A DNA stretch of 64,000 nt from Pleurodeles waltl (taxonomy: Eukaryota; Chordata; Amphibia; Caudata; Salamandridae). Made by a program: the position numbers and the translations under genes. The notes below the pieces were generated by a model. It had not been told where the DNA came from. It made no database searches and saw only the letters and a list, made by a program, of their open reading frames with translations. The DNA lies in assembly GCF_031143425.1 (NCBI RefSeq), contig NW_027149995.1, forward strand, positions 103,001 to 167,000. The letters run 5' to 3'. Below are positions 11,292 through 23,547 of this stretch, one piece after another (within the stretch, counting starts at the first letter, position 1; each line of letters begins with the position of its first letter).

Positions 11292-14200
11292 TCAACCCTC
11301 CTTGGATTCCCCTAGGTCTCTAGTTTTCAGAAATGCACAGGTTTGGTAGGTTTCCCTAGGTGCCGGCTGAGCTAGAGGCCAAAATCTACAGGTAGGCACT
11401 TCGCAAAAAACACCTCTGTTTTCTTTCAAAAATGTGGATGTGTCCACGTTGCGCTTTGGGGCGTTTCCTGTCGCGGGCGCTAGGCCTACCCACACAAGTG
11501 AGGTATAATTTTTATCGGGAGACTTGGGGGAACGCTGGGTGGAAGGAAATTTGTGGCTCCTCTCAGATTCCAGAACTTTCTGCCACAGAAATGTGAGGAA
11601 CATGTGTTTTTTTAGCCAAATTTTGAGGTTCGCAAAGGATTCTGGGTAACAGAACCTGGTCCGAGCCCTGCAAGTCAACCCTCCTTGGATTCCCCTAGGT
11701 CTCTAGTTTTCAGAAATGCACAAGTTTGGTAGGTTTCCCTAGGTGCCGGCTGAGCTAGAGGCCAAAATCTACAGGTAGGCACTTCGCAAAAAACACCTCT
11801 GTTTTCTTTAAAAAAATTGAATGTGTCCACGTTGCGCTTTGGGGCGTTTCCTGTCGCAGGCGCTAGCCCTACCCACACAAGTGAGGTATCATTTTTATCG
11901 GGAGACTTGGGGGAACGCTGGATGGAAGGAAATTTGTGGCTCCTCTCAGATTCCAGAACTTTCTGCCACAGAAATGTGAGGAACATGTGTTTTTTTAGCC
12001 AAATGTTGAGGTTTGCAAAGGATTCTGGGTAACAGAACCTGGTCCGAGCCCCGCAAGTCACCCCATCTTGGATTCCCCTAGGTCTCTAGTTTTCAGAAAT
12101 GCACAGGTTTGGTAGGTTTCCCTAGGTGCCGCCTGAGCTAGAGGCCAAAATCTACAGGTAGGCACTTCGCAAAAAACACCTCTGTTTTCTTTCAAAAATT
12201 TTGATGTGTCCACATTGCGCTTTGGGGCGTTTCCTGTCGCGGGCGCTAGCCCTACCCACACAAGTGAGGTATCATTTTTATCGGAAGACTTGGGGGAACG
12301 GTGGGTGGAAGGAAATTTTTGGCTCCTCTCAGATTCCAGAACTTTCTGCCACAGAATTGTGAGGAACATGTGTTTTTTTAGCCAAATGTTGAGGTTTGCA
12401 AAGGATTCTGGGTAACAGAACCTGGTCCGAGCCCCGCAAGTCACCCCATCTTGGATTCCCCTAGGTCTCTAGTTTTCAGAAATGCACAGGTTTGGTAGGT
12501 TTCCCTAGGTGCCGGCTGAGCTAGAGGCCAAAAATCTACAGGTAGGCACTTCGCAAAAAACACCTCTGTTTTCTTTCCAAAATTTTGATGTGTCCACGTT
12601 GCGCTTTGGGGCGTTTCCTGTCGCGGGCGCTAGGCCTACCCACACAAGTGAGGTATCATTTTTATCGGGAGACTTGGGGGAACACTGGGTGGAAGGAAAT
12701 TTGTGGCTCCTCTCAGACTCCAGAACTTTCTGCCACAGAAATGTGAGGAACATGTGTTTTTTTAGCCACATTTTGAGGTTTGCAAAGGATTCTGGGTAAC
12801 AGAACCTGGTCCGAGCCCCGCAAGTCACCCCATCTTGGATTCCCCGAGGTCTCTAGTTTTCCGAGATGCACAGGTTTGGTAGGTTTCCCTAGGTGCCGGC
12901 TGAGCTAGAGGCCAAAATCTATAGGTAGGCACTTCGCAAAAAACACCTCTGTTTTCTTTCAAAAATGTGGATGTGTCCACGTTGTGCTTTGGGGCGTTTC
13001 CTGTCGCGGGCGCTAGGCCTACCCACACAAGTGAGGTATCATTTTTATCGGGAGACTTGGGGGAACGCTCGGTGGAAGGAAATTTGTGGCTCCCCTCAGA
13101 TTCCAGAACTTTCTGCCACAGAAATGTGAGGAACATGTATTTTTTTAGCCAAATTTTGAGGTTCGCAAAGGATTCTGGGTAACAGAACCTGGTCCGAGCC
13201 CCGCAAGTCAACCCTCGTTGGATTCCCCTAGGTCTCTAGTTTTCAGAAATGCACAGGTTTGGTAGGTTTCCCTAGGTGCCGGCTGAGCTAGAGGCCAAAA
13301 TCTACAGGTAGGCACTTCGCAAAAAACACCTCTGTTTTCTTTCAAAAATTTGGATTTGTCCACGTTGCGCTTTGGGGCGTTTCCTGTCGCGGGCGCTAGC
13401 CCTACCCACAAAAGTGAGGTATCATTTTTATCGGAAGACTTGGTGGAACGCTCGGTGGAAGGAAATTTGTGGCTCCTCTCAGATTCCAGAACTTTCTGCC
13501 ACAGAAATGTGAGGAACACGTGTTTTTTAGCCAAATTTTGAGGTTTGCAAAGGATTCTGGGTAACAGAACCTGGTCCGAGCCCCGCAAGTCAACCCTCCT
13601 TGGATTCCCCTAGGTCTCTAGTTTTCAGAAATGCACAGGTTTGGTAGGTTTCCCTAGGTGCCGGCTGAGCTAGAGGCCAAAATCTACAGGTAGGCACTTC
13701 GCAAAAAACACCTCTGTTTTCTTTCACAAATTTGGATGTGTCCACGTTGCGCTTTGGGGCGTTTCCTGTCGCGGGCGCTAGCCCTACCCACACAAGTGAG
13801 GTATCATTTTTATCGGGAGACTTGGGGGAACGCTGGGTGGAAGGAAATTTGTGGCTTCTCTCAGATTCCAGAACTTTCTGCCACAGAAATGTGAGGAACA
13901 TGTGTTTTTTTAGCCACATTTTGAGGTTTGCAAAGGATTCTGGGTAACAGAACCTGGTCCGAGCCCCGCAAGTCACCCCATCTTGTATTCCCCTAGGTCT
14001 CTAGTTTTCAGAAATGCACAGGTTTGGTAGGTTTCCCTGAGTGCCGGCTGAGCTAGAGGCCAAAATCTACAGGTAGGCACTTCGCAAAAAACACCTCGGT
14101 TTTCTTTCAAAAAATTGGATGTGTCCACGTTGCGCTTTGGGGCGTTTCCTGTCGCGGGCGCTAGGCCTACCCACACAAGTGAGGTATCATTTTTATCGGG

Positions 14201-16270
14201 AGACTTGGGGGAACGCTGGGTGGAAGGAAATTTGTGGCTCCTCTCAGATTCCAGAACTTTCTGCCACAGAAATGTGAGGAACATGTGTTTTTTTAGCCAA
14301 ATGTTGAGGTTTGCAAAGGATTCTGGGTAACAGAACCTGGTCCGAGCCCCGCAAGTCACCCCATCTTGGATTCCCCTAGGTCTCTAGTTTTCAGAAATGC
14401 ACAGGTTTGGTAGGTTTCCCTAGGTGCCGGCTGAGCTAGAGGCCAAAATCTACAGGTAGGCACTTCGCAAAAAACACCTCTGTTTTCTTTCAAAAATTTG
14501 GATGTGTCCACGTTGCGCTTTGGGGCGTTTCCTGTCGCGGGCGCTAGCCCTACCCACACAAGTGAGGTATCATTTTTATCGGAAGACTTGGGGGAACGGT
14601 GGGTGGAAGGAAATTTGTGGCTCCTCTCAGATTCCAGAACTTTCTGCCACAGAATTGTGAGGAACATGTGTTTTTTTAGCCAAATTTTGAAGTTTGCAAA
14701 GGATTCTGGGTAACAGAACCTGGTCCGAGCCCCGCAAGTCAACCCTCCTTGGATTCCCCTAGGTCTCTAGTTTTCAGAAATGCACAGGTTTGTTAGGTTT
14801 CCCTAGGTGCCGGCTGAGCTAGAGGCCAAAATCTACAGGTAGGCACTTCGCAAAAAACACCTCTGTTTTCTTTCCAAAATTTTGATGTGTCCACGTTGCG
14901 CTTTGGGGCGTTTCCTGTCGCGGGCGCTAGGCCTACCCACACAAGTGAGGTATCATTTTTATCGGGAGACTTGGGGGAACGCTGGGTGGAAGGAAATTTG
15001 TGGCTCCTCTCAGATTCCAGAACTTTCTGCCACAGAAATGTGAGGAACATGTGTTTTTTTAGCCACATTTTGAGGTTTGCAAAGGATTCTGGGTAACAGA
15101 ACCTGGTCCGAGCCCCGCAAGTCACCCCATCTTGGATTCCCCGAGGTCTCTAGTTTTCAGAGATGCACAGGTTTGGTAGGTTTCCCTAGGTGCCGGCTGA
15201 GCTAGAGGCCAAAATCTATAGGTAGGCACTTCGCAAAAAACACCTCTGTTTTCTTTCAAAAATTTGGATGTGTCCACGTTGTGCTTTGGGGCGTTTCCTG
15301 TCGCGGGCGATAGGCCTACCCACACAAGTGAGGTATCATTTTTATCGGGAGACTTGGGGGAACGCTCGGTGGAAGGAAATTTGTGGCTCCCCTCAGATTC
15401 CAGAACTTTCTGCCACAGAAATGTGAGGAACATGTATTTTTGTAGCCAAATTTTGAGGTTCGCAAAGGATTCTGGGTAACAGAACCTGGTCCGAGCCCCG
15501 CAAGTCAACCCTCCTTGGATTTCCCTAGGTCTCTAGTTTTCAGAAATGCACAGGTTTGGTAGGTTTCCCTAGGTGCCGGCTGAGCTAGAGGCCAAAATCT
15601 ACAGGTAGGCACTTCGCAAAAAACACCTCTGTTTTCTTTCAAAAATTTGGATGTGTCCACGTTGCGCTTTGGGGCGTTTCCTGTCGCGGGCGCTAGGCCT
15701 ACCCACACAAGTGAGGTATCATTTTTATCGGGAGACTTGGGGGAACGCTCGGTGGAAGGAAATTTGTGGCTCCCCTCAGATTCCAGAACTTTCTGCCAAA
15801 GAAATGTGAGGAACATGTATTTTTTTAGCCAAATTTTGAGGTTCGCAAAGGATTCTGGGTAACAGAACCTGGTCCGAGCCCCACAAGTCAACCCTCCTTG
15901 GATTCCCCTAGGTCTCTAGTTTTCAGAAATGCACAGGTTTGGTAGGTTTCCCTAGGTGCCGGCTGAGCTAGAGGCCAAAATCTACAGGTAGGCACTTCGC
16001 AAAAAACACCTCTGTTTTCTTTCAAAAATGTGGATGTGTCCACGTTGCGCTTTGGGGTGTTTCCTGTCGCGGGCGCTAGCCCTACCCACACAAGTGAGGT
16101 ATAATTTTTATCGGGAGACTTGGGGGAACGCTGGGTGGAAGGAAATTTGGGGCTTCTCTCAGATTCCAGAACTTTCTGCCACAGAAATGTGAGGAACATG
16201 TATTTTTTTAGCCACATTTTGAGGTTTGCAAAGGATTCTGGGTAACAGAACCTGGTCCGAGCCCCGCAAG
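11292..16270. repeat. 13-monomer HOR unit C2 (4979 bp)
   Basis: The monomers start at 11292, 11675, 12058, 12441, 12825, 13208, 13590, 13973, 14356, 14739, 15122, 15505 and 15888. The first eleven copy C1 at an offset of 4595. The first visible base difference is at the right end of the eleventh monomer ('gaggttcgc' near 15455 against 'gaggtttgc' near 10860). From there C2 follows another path: monomer 15505, marked by 'ctgccaaagaaatg', then monomer 15888, a copy of the A-type monomer at 6314. Its last monomer therefore links back to A-type sequence before C3 begins. Confidence 0.92.
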
Positions 16271-19200
16271 TCAACCCTCCTTGGATTCCCCTAGGTCTCT
16301 AGTTTTCAGAAATGCACAGGTTTGGTAGGTTTCCCTAGGTGCCGGCTGAGCTAGAGGCCAAAATCTACAGGTAGGCACTTCGCAAAAAACACCTCTGTTT
16401 TCTTTCAAAAATGTGGATGTGTCCACGTTGCGCTTTGGGGCGTTTCCTGTCGCGGGCGCTAGGCCTACCCACACAAGTGAGGTATAATTTTTATCGGGAG
16501 ACTTGGGGGAACGCTGGGTGGAAGGAAATTTGTGGCTCCTCTCAGATTCCAGAACTTTCTGCCACAGAAATGTGAGGAACATGTGTTTTTTTAGCCAAAT
16601 TTTGAGGTTCGCAAAGGATTCTGGGTAACAGAACCTGGTCCGAGCCCTGCAAGTCAACCCTCCTTGGATTCCCCTAGGTCTCTAGTTTTCAGAAATGCAC
16701 AAGTTTGGTAGGTTTCCCTAGGTGCCGGCTGAGCTAGAGGCCAAAATCTACAGGTAGGCACTTCGCAAAAAACACCTCTGTTTTCTTTAAAAAAATTGAA
16801 TGTGTCCACGTTGCGCTTTGGGGCGTTTCCTGTCGCAGGCGCTAGCCCTACCCACACAAGTGAGGTATCATTTTTATCGGGAGACTTGGGGGAACGCTGG
16901 ATGGAAGGAAATTTGTGGCTCCTCTCAGATTCCAGAACTTTCTGCCACAGAAATGTGAGGAACATGTGTTTTTTTAGCCAAATGTTGAGGTTTGCAAAGG
17001 ATTCTGGGTAACAGAACCTGGTCCGAGCCCCGCAAGTCACCCCATCTTGGATTCCCCTAGGTCTCTAGTTTTCAGAAATGCACAGGTTTGGTAGGTTTCC
17101 CTAGGTGCCGCCTGAGCTAGAGGCCAAAATCTACAGGTAGGCACTTCGCAAAAAACACCTCTGTTTTCTTTCAAAAATTTTGATGTGTCCACATTGCGCT
17201 TTGGGGCGTTTCCTGTCGCGGGCGCTAGCCCTACCCACACAAGTGAGGTATCATTTTTATCGGAAGACTTGGGGGAACGGTGGGTGGAAGGAAATTTTTG
17301 GCTCCTCTCAGATTCCAGAACTTTCTGCCACAGAATTGTGAGGAACATGTGTTTTTTTAGCCAAATGTTGAGGTTTGCAAAGGATTCTGGGTAACAGAAC
17401 CTGGTCCGAGCCCCGCAAGTCACCCCATCTTGGATTCCCCTAGGTCTCTAGTTTTCAGAAATGCACAGGTTTGGTAGGTTTCCCTAGGTGCCGGCTGAGC
17501 TAGAGGCCAAAAATCTACAGGTAGGCACTTCGCAAAAAACACCTCTGTTTTCTTTCCAAAATTTTGATGTGTCCACGTTGCGCTTTGGGGCGTTTCCTGT
17601 CGCGGGCGCTAGGCCTACCCACACAAGTGAGGTATCATTTTTATCGGGAGACTTGGGGGAACACTGGGTGGAAGGAAATTTGTGGCTCCTCTCAGACTCC
17701 AGAACTTTCTGCCACAGAAATGTGAGGAACATGTGTTTTTTTAGCCACATTTTGAGGTTTGCAAAGGATTCTGGGTAACAGAACCTGGTCCGAGCCCCGC
17801 AAGTCACCCCATCTTGGATTCCCCGAGGTCTCTAGTTTTCCGAGATGCACAGGTTTGGTAGGTTTCCCTAGGTGCCGGCTGAGCTAGAGGCCAAAATCTA
17901 TAGGTAGGCACTTCGCAAAAAACACCTCTGTTTTCTTTCAAAAATGTGGATGTGTCCACGTTGTGCTTTGGGGCGTTTCCTGTCGCGGGCGCTAGGCCTA
18001 CCCACACAAGTGAGGTATCATTTTTATCGGGAGACTTGGGGGAACGCTCGGTGGAAGGAAATTTGTGGCTCCCCTCAGATTCCAGAACTTTCTGCCACAG
18101 AAATGTGAGGAACATGTATTTTTTTAGCCAAATTTTGAGGTTCGCAAAGGATTCTGGGTAACAGAACCTGGTCCGAGCCCCGCAAGTCAACCCTCGTTGG
18201 ATTCCCCTAGGTCTCTAGTTTTCAGAAATGCACAGGTTTGGTAGGTTTCCCTAGGTGCCGGCTGAGCTAGAGGCCAAAATCTACAGGTAGGCACTTCGCA
18301 AAAAACACCTCTGTTTTCTTTCAAAAATTTGGATTTGTCCACGTTGCGCTTTGGGGCGTTTCCTGTCGCGGGCGCTAGCCCTACCCACAAAAGTGAGGTA
18401 TCATTTTTATCGGAAGACTTGGTGGAACGCTCGGTGGAAGGAAATTTGTGGCTCCTCTCAGATTCCAGAACTTTCTGCCACAGAAATGTGAGGAACACGT
18501 GTTTTTTAGCCAAATTTTGAGGTTTGCAAAGGATTCTGGGTAACAGAACCTGGTCCGAGCCCCGCAAGTCAACCCTCCTTGGATTCCCCTAGGTCTCTAG
18601 TTTTCAGAAATGCACAGGTTTGGTAGGTTTCCCTAGGTGCCGGCTGAGCTAGAGGCCAAAATCTACAGGTAGGCACTTCGCAAAAAACACCTCTGTTTTC
18701 TTTCACAAATTTGGATGTGTCCACGTTGCGCTTTGGGGCGTTTCCTGTCGCGGGCGCTAGCCCTACCCACACAAGTGAGGTATCATTTTTATCGGGAGAC
18801 TTGGGGGAACGCTGGGTGGAAGGAAATTTGTGGCTTCTCTCAGATTCCAGAACTTTCTGCCACAGAAATGTGAGGAACATGTGTTTTTTTAGCCACATTT
18901 TGAGGTTTGCAAAGGATTCTGGGTAACAGAACCTGGTCCGAGCCCCGCAAGTCACCCCATCTTGTATTCCCCTAGGTCTCTAGTTTTCAGAAATGCACAG
19001 GTTTGGTAGGTTTCCCTGAGTGCCGGCTGAGCTAGAGGCCAAAATCTACAGGTAGGCACTTCGCAAAAAACACCTCGGTTTTCTTTCAAAAAATTGGATG
19101 TGTCCACGTTGCGCTTTGGGGCGTTTCCTGTCGCGGGCGCTAGGCCTACCCACACAAGTGAGGTATCATTTTTATCGGGAGACTTGGGGGAACGCTGGGT

Positions 19201-20866
19201 GGAAGGAAATTTGTGGCTCCTCTCAGATTCCAGAACTTTCTGCCACAGAAATGTGAGGAACATGTGTTTTTTTAGCCAAATGTTGAGGTTTGCAAAGGAT
19301 TCTGGGTAACAGAACCTGGTCCGAGCCCCGCAAGTCACCCCATCTTGGATTCCCCTAGGTCTCTAGTTTTCAGAAATGCACAGGTTTGGTAGGTTTCCCT
19401 AGGTGCCGGCTGAGCTAGAGGCCAAAATCTACAGGTAGGCACTTCGCAAAAAACACCTCTGTTTTCTTTCAAAAATTTGGATGTGTCCACGTTGCGCTTT
19501 GGGGCGTTTCCTGTCGCGGGCGCTAGCCCTACCCACACAAGTGAGGTATCATTTTTATCGGAAGACTTGGGGGAACGGTGGGTGGAAGGAAATTTGTGGC
19601 TCCTCTCAGATTCCAGAACTTTCTGCCACAGAATTGTGAGGAACATGTGTTTTTTTAGCCAAATTTTGAAGTTTGCAAAGGATTCTGGGTAACAGAACCT
19701 GGTCCGAGCCCCGCAAGTCAACCCTCCTTGGATTCCCCTAGGTCTCTAGTTTTCAGAAATGCACAGGTTTGTTAGGTTTCCCTAGGTGCCGGCTGAGCTA
19801 GAGGCCAAAATCTACAGGTAGGCACTTCGCAAAAAACACCTCTGTTTTCTTTCCAAAATTTTGATGTGTCCACGTTGCGCTTTGGGGCGTTTCCTGTCGC
19901 GGGCGCTAGGCCTACCCACACAAGTGAGGTATCATTTTTATCGGGAGACTTGGGGGAACGCTGGGTGGAAGGAAATTTGTGGCTCCTCTCAGATTCCAGA
20001 ACTTTCTGCCACAGAAATGTGAGGAACATGTGTTTTTTTAGCCACATTTTGAGGTTTGCAAAGGATTCTGGGTAACAGAACCTGGTCCGAGCCCCGCAAG
20101 TCACCCCATCTTGGATTCCCCGAGGTCTCTAGTTTTCAGAGATGCACAGGTTTGGTAGGTTTCCCTAGGTGCCGGCTGAGCTAGAGGCCAAAATCTATAG
20201 GTAGGCACTTCGCAAAAAACACCTCTGTTTTCTTTCAAAAATTTGGATGTGTCCACGTTGTGCTTTGGGGCGTTTCCTGTCGCGGGCGATAGGCCTACCC
20301 ACACAAGTGAGGTATCATTTTTATCGGGAGACTTGGGGGAACGCTCGGTGGAAGGAAATTTGTGGCTCCCCTCAGATTCCAGAACTTTCTGCCACAGAAA
20401 TGTGAGGAACATGTATTTTTGTAGCCAAATTTTGAGGTTCGCAAAGGATTCTGGGTAACAGAACCTGGTCCGAGCCCCGCAAGTCAACCCTCCTTGGATT
20501 TCCCTAGGTCTCTAGTTTTCAGAAATGCACAGGTTTGGTAGGTTTCCCTAGGTGCCGGCTGAGCTAGAGGCCAAAATCTACAGGTAGGCACTTCGCAAAA
20601 AACACCTCTGTTTTCTTTCAAAAATTTGGATGTGTCCACGTTGCGCTTTGGGGCGTTTCCTGTCGCGGGCGCTAGGCCTACCCACACAAGTGAGGTATCA
20701 TTTTTATCGGGAGACTTGGGGGAACGCTCGGTGGAAGGAAATTTGTGGCTCCCCTCAGATTCCAGAACTTTCTGCCAAAGAAATGTGAGGAACATGTATT
20801 TTTTTAGCCAAATTTTGAGGTTCGCAAAGGATTCTGGGTAACAGAACCTGGTCCGAGCCCCACAAG
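16271..20866. repeat. 12-monomer HOR unit C3 (4596 bp)
   Basis: The monomers start at 16271, 16654, 17037, 17420, 17804, 18187, 18569, 18952, 19335, 19718, 20101 and 20484. All twelve match C2 at an offset of 4979, with the same private markers (extra A near 17511, 'cagactccag' near 17694, AACACGTGTT at 18494-18503). Unlike C2, the twelfth monomer is followed by the D-type monomer at 20867, so the C-D boundary lies at or near 20867. Confidence 0.92.
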
Positions 20867-23164
20867 TCAACCCTCCTTGGATTCCCCTAGGTCTCTAGTT
20901 TTCAGAAATGCACAGGTTTGGTAGGTTTCCCTAGGTGCCGGCTGAGCTAGAGGCCAAAATCTACAGGTAGGCACTTCGCAAAAAACACCTCTGTTTTCTT
21001 TCAAAAATTTGGATGTGTCCACGTTGCACTTTGGGGCGCTTCCTGTTGCGGGCGCTAGGCCTACCCACACAAGTAAGGTATCATTTTTATCAGGAGACTT
21101 GGGGGAACGCTGGGTGGAAGGAAATTTGTGGCTCCTCTCAGATTCCAGAACTTTCTTCCACAGAAATGTGAGGAACATGTGTTTTTTTAGCCAAATTTTG
21201 AGGTTCGCAAAGGATTCTGGGTAATAGAACCTGGTCCGAGCCCCGCAAGTCAACCCTCCTTGGATTCCCCTAGGTCTCTAGTTTTCAGAAATGCACAGGT
21301 TTGGTAGGTTTCCCTAGGTGCCGGCTGAGCTAGAGGCCAAAATCTACAGGTAGGCACTTCGCAAAATACACCTCTGTTTTCTTTAAAAAATGTGGATGTG
21401 TCCACGTTGTGCTTTGGGGCGTTTCCTGTCGCGGGCGCTAGGCCTACCCACACAAGTGAGGTATCATTTTTATCGGGAGACTTGGGGGAACGCTGGGTGG
21501 AAGGAAATTTGTGGCTCCTCTCAGATTCCAGAACTTTCTGCCACAGAAATGTGAGGAACATGTGTTTTTTTAGCCAAATTTTGAGGTTCGCAAAGGATTC
21601 TGGGTAACAGAACCTGGTCCGAGCCCCGCAAGTCAACCCTCCTTGGATTCCCCTAGGTCTCTAGTTTTCAGAAATGCACAGGTTTGGTAGGTTTCCCTAG
21701 GTGCCGGCTGAGCTAGAGGCCAAAATCTACAGGTAGGCACTTCGCAAAAAACACCTCTGTTTTCTTTAAAAAAATTGGATGTGTCCATGTTGCGCTTTGG
21801 GGCGTTTCCTGTCGCGGGCGCTAGCCTTACCCACACAAGTGAGGTATCATTTTTATCGGGAGACTTGGGGGAACGCTGGGTGGAAGGAAATTTGTGGCTC
21901 CTCTCAGATTCCAGAACTTTCTGCCACAGAAATGTGAGGAACAAGTTGTTTTTTATCCATATTTTGAGGTTTGCAAAGGATTCTGGGTAACAGAACCTGG
22001 TCCGAGCCCCGCAAGTCACCACTCCTTCGATTCCTCTAGGTCTCTAGTTTTCAGAAATGCACAGGTTTGTTAGGTTTCCCTAGGTGCCGGCTGAACTAGA
22101 GGCCATAATCTACAGGTAGGCACTTCGCAAAAAACACCTCTGTTTTCTTTCAAAAATTTGGATGTGTCCACGTTGCACTTTGGGGCGTTTCCTGTCGCGG
22201 GAGCTAGGCCTACCCACACAAGTGAGGTATCATTTTTATCTGGAGACTTGGGGGAACGCTGGGTGGAAGGAAATTTGTGGCTCCTCTCAGATTCCAGAAC
22301 TTTCTGCCACAGAAATGTGAGGAACATGTGTTTTTTTAGCCAAATTTTGAGGTTTGCAAAGGATTCTAGGTAACAGAACCTGGTCCGAGCCCCGCAAGTC
22401 ACCCCATCTTGGATTCCCCTAGGTCTCTAGTTTTCAGAAATGCACAGGTTTGGTAGGTTTCCCTAGGTGCCGGCTGAGCTAGAAGCCAAAATCTACAGGT
22501 AGGCACTTTGCAAAAAACACCTCTGTTTTCTTTCAAAAATTTGGATGTGTCCACGTTGCGCTTTTGGGCGTTTCCTGTCACGGGCGCTAGCCCTACCCAC
22601 ACAAGTGAGGTATCATTTTTATTGGATGACTTGGTGGAACGCTGGGTGGAAGGAAATTTGTGGCTCCTCTCAGATTCCAGAACTTTCTGCCACAGAAATG
22701 TGAGGAACATGTGTTTTTTTAGCCAAATTTTGAGGTTCGCAAAGGATTCTGGGTAACAGAACCTGGTCCGAGCCCCGCAAATCAACCCTCCTTGGATTCC
22801 CATAGGTCTATAGTTTTCAGAAATGCACAGGTTTGGTAGGTTTCCCTAGGTGCCGGCTGAGCTAGAGGCCAAAATCTACAGGTAGGCACTTCGCAAAAAA
22901 CACCTCTGTTTTCTTTCAAAAATTTGGATGTGTCCACGTTGCACTTTGGGGCGTTTCCTGTCGCGGGCGCTAGGCCTACCCACACAAGTGAGGTATCATT
23001 TTTATCGGGAGACTTGGGGGAACGCTGGGTGGAAGGAAATTTGTGGCTCCTCTCAGATTCCAGAACTTTCTGCCACAGAAATGTGAGGAACATGTGTTTT
23101 TTTAGCCAAATTTTGAGGTTCGCAAAGGATTCTGGGTAACAGAACCTGGTCCGAGCCCCACAAG

Positions 23165-23547
23165 TCACCCCATCTTGGATTCCCCTAGGTCTCTAGTTTT
23201 CAGAAATGCACAGGTTTGGTAGGTTTCCCTAGGTGCCGGCTGAGCTAGAGGCCAAAATCTACAGGTAGGCACTTCGCAAAAAACACCTCTGTTTTCTTTC
23301 AAAAAATTGGATGTGTCCACGTTGCGCTTTGGGGCGTTTCCTGTCGCGGGCGCTAGGCCTACCCACACAAGTGAGGTATCATTTTTATTGGGAGACTTGG
23401 GGGAACGCTGGGTGGAAGGAAATTTGTGGCTCCTCTCAGATTCCAGAACTTTCTGCCACAGAAATGTGAGGAACATGTGTTTTTTTAGCCATATTTTGAG
23501 GTTTGCAAAGGATTCTGGGTAACAGAACCTGGTCCGAGCCCCGCAAG
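23165..23547. repeat. Representative 383-bp satellite monomer (landmark map)
   Basis: This monomer is close to the apparent consensus and serves as a map for the others. From left to right it has two CCTAGG palindromes (23184-23189 and 23228-23233), each preceded by a run of T and C, which suggests a partial internal duplication. An A6 tract follows at 23278-23283, then T-rich and A-rich tracts at 23291-23306, the GC-rich core ending in the palindrome TAGGCCTA (23354-23361), and a G-rich stretch at about 23391-23419. A perfect heat-shock-element pattern lies at 23441-23453, the palindrome ACATGT at 23473-23478, and a T7 tract at 23480-23486. The T tract varies from 6 to 8 T between monomers. 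Many monomers replace the right part of TAGGCCTA with 'tagcccta'. Confidence 0.85.
23441..23453. promoter_or_regulatory. Perfect three-module heat-shock element, present once per monomer
   Basis: The 13 bases read TTC-CA-GAA-CT-TTC, the canonical alternating array (nTTCnnGAAnnTTCn) bound by trimeric heat-shock factor. The same site sits at the same place in nearly every monomer, for example 78-90 at the left edge. It survives in variant monomers with 'cagtttccag' and 'tttcttccac'. I saw the first module broken to CTC only at 8123, 12718 and 17697, the same monomer type in three HOR copies. Binding and any effect on transcription are inferred from the motif alone. The match could be a chance property of the founder monomer. 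Confidence 0.5.

Noticed and set aside
23391..23419. G-quadruplex in the G-rich stretch
   Set aside because: Only three runs of at least three G are present, separated by six-base loops, and variants such as 'ggaagacttggtgg' lose them. At most a weak two-tetrad form is possible.
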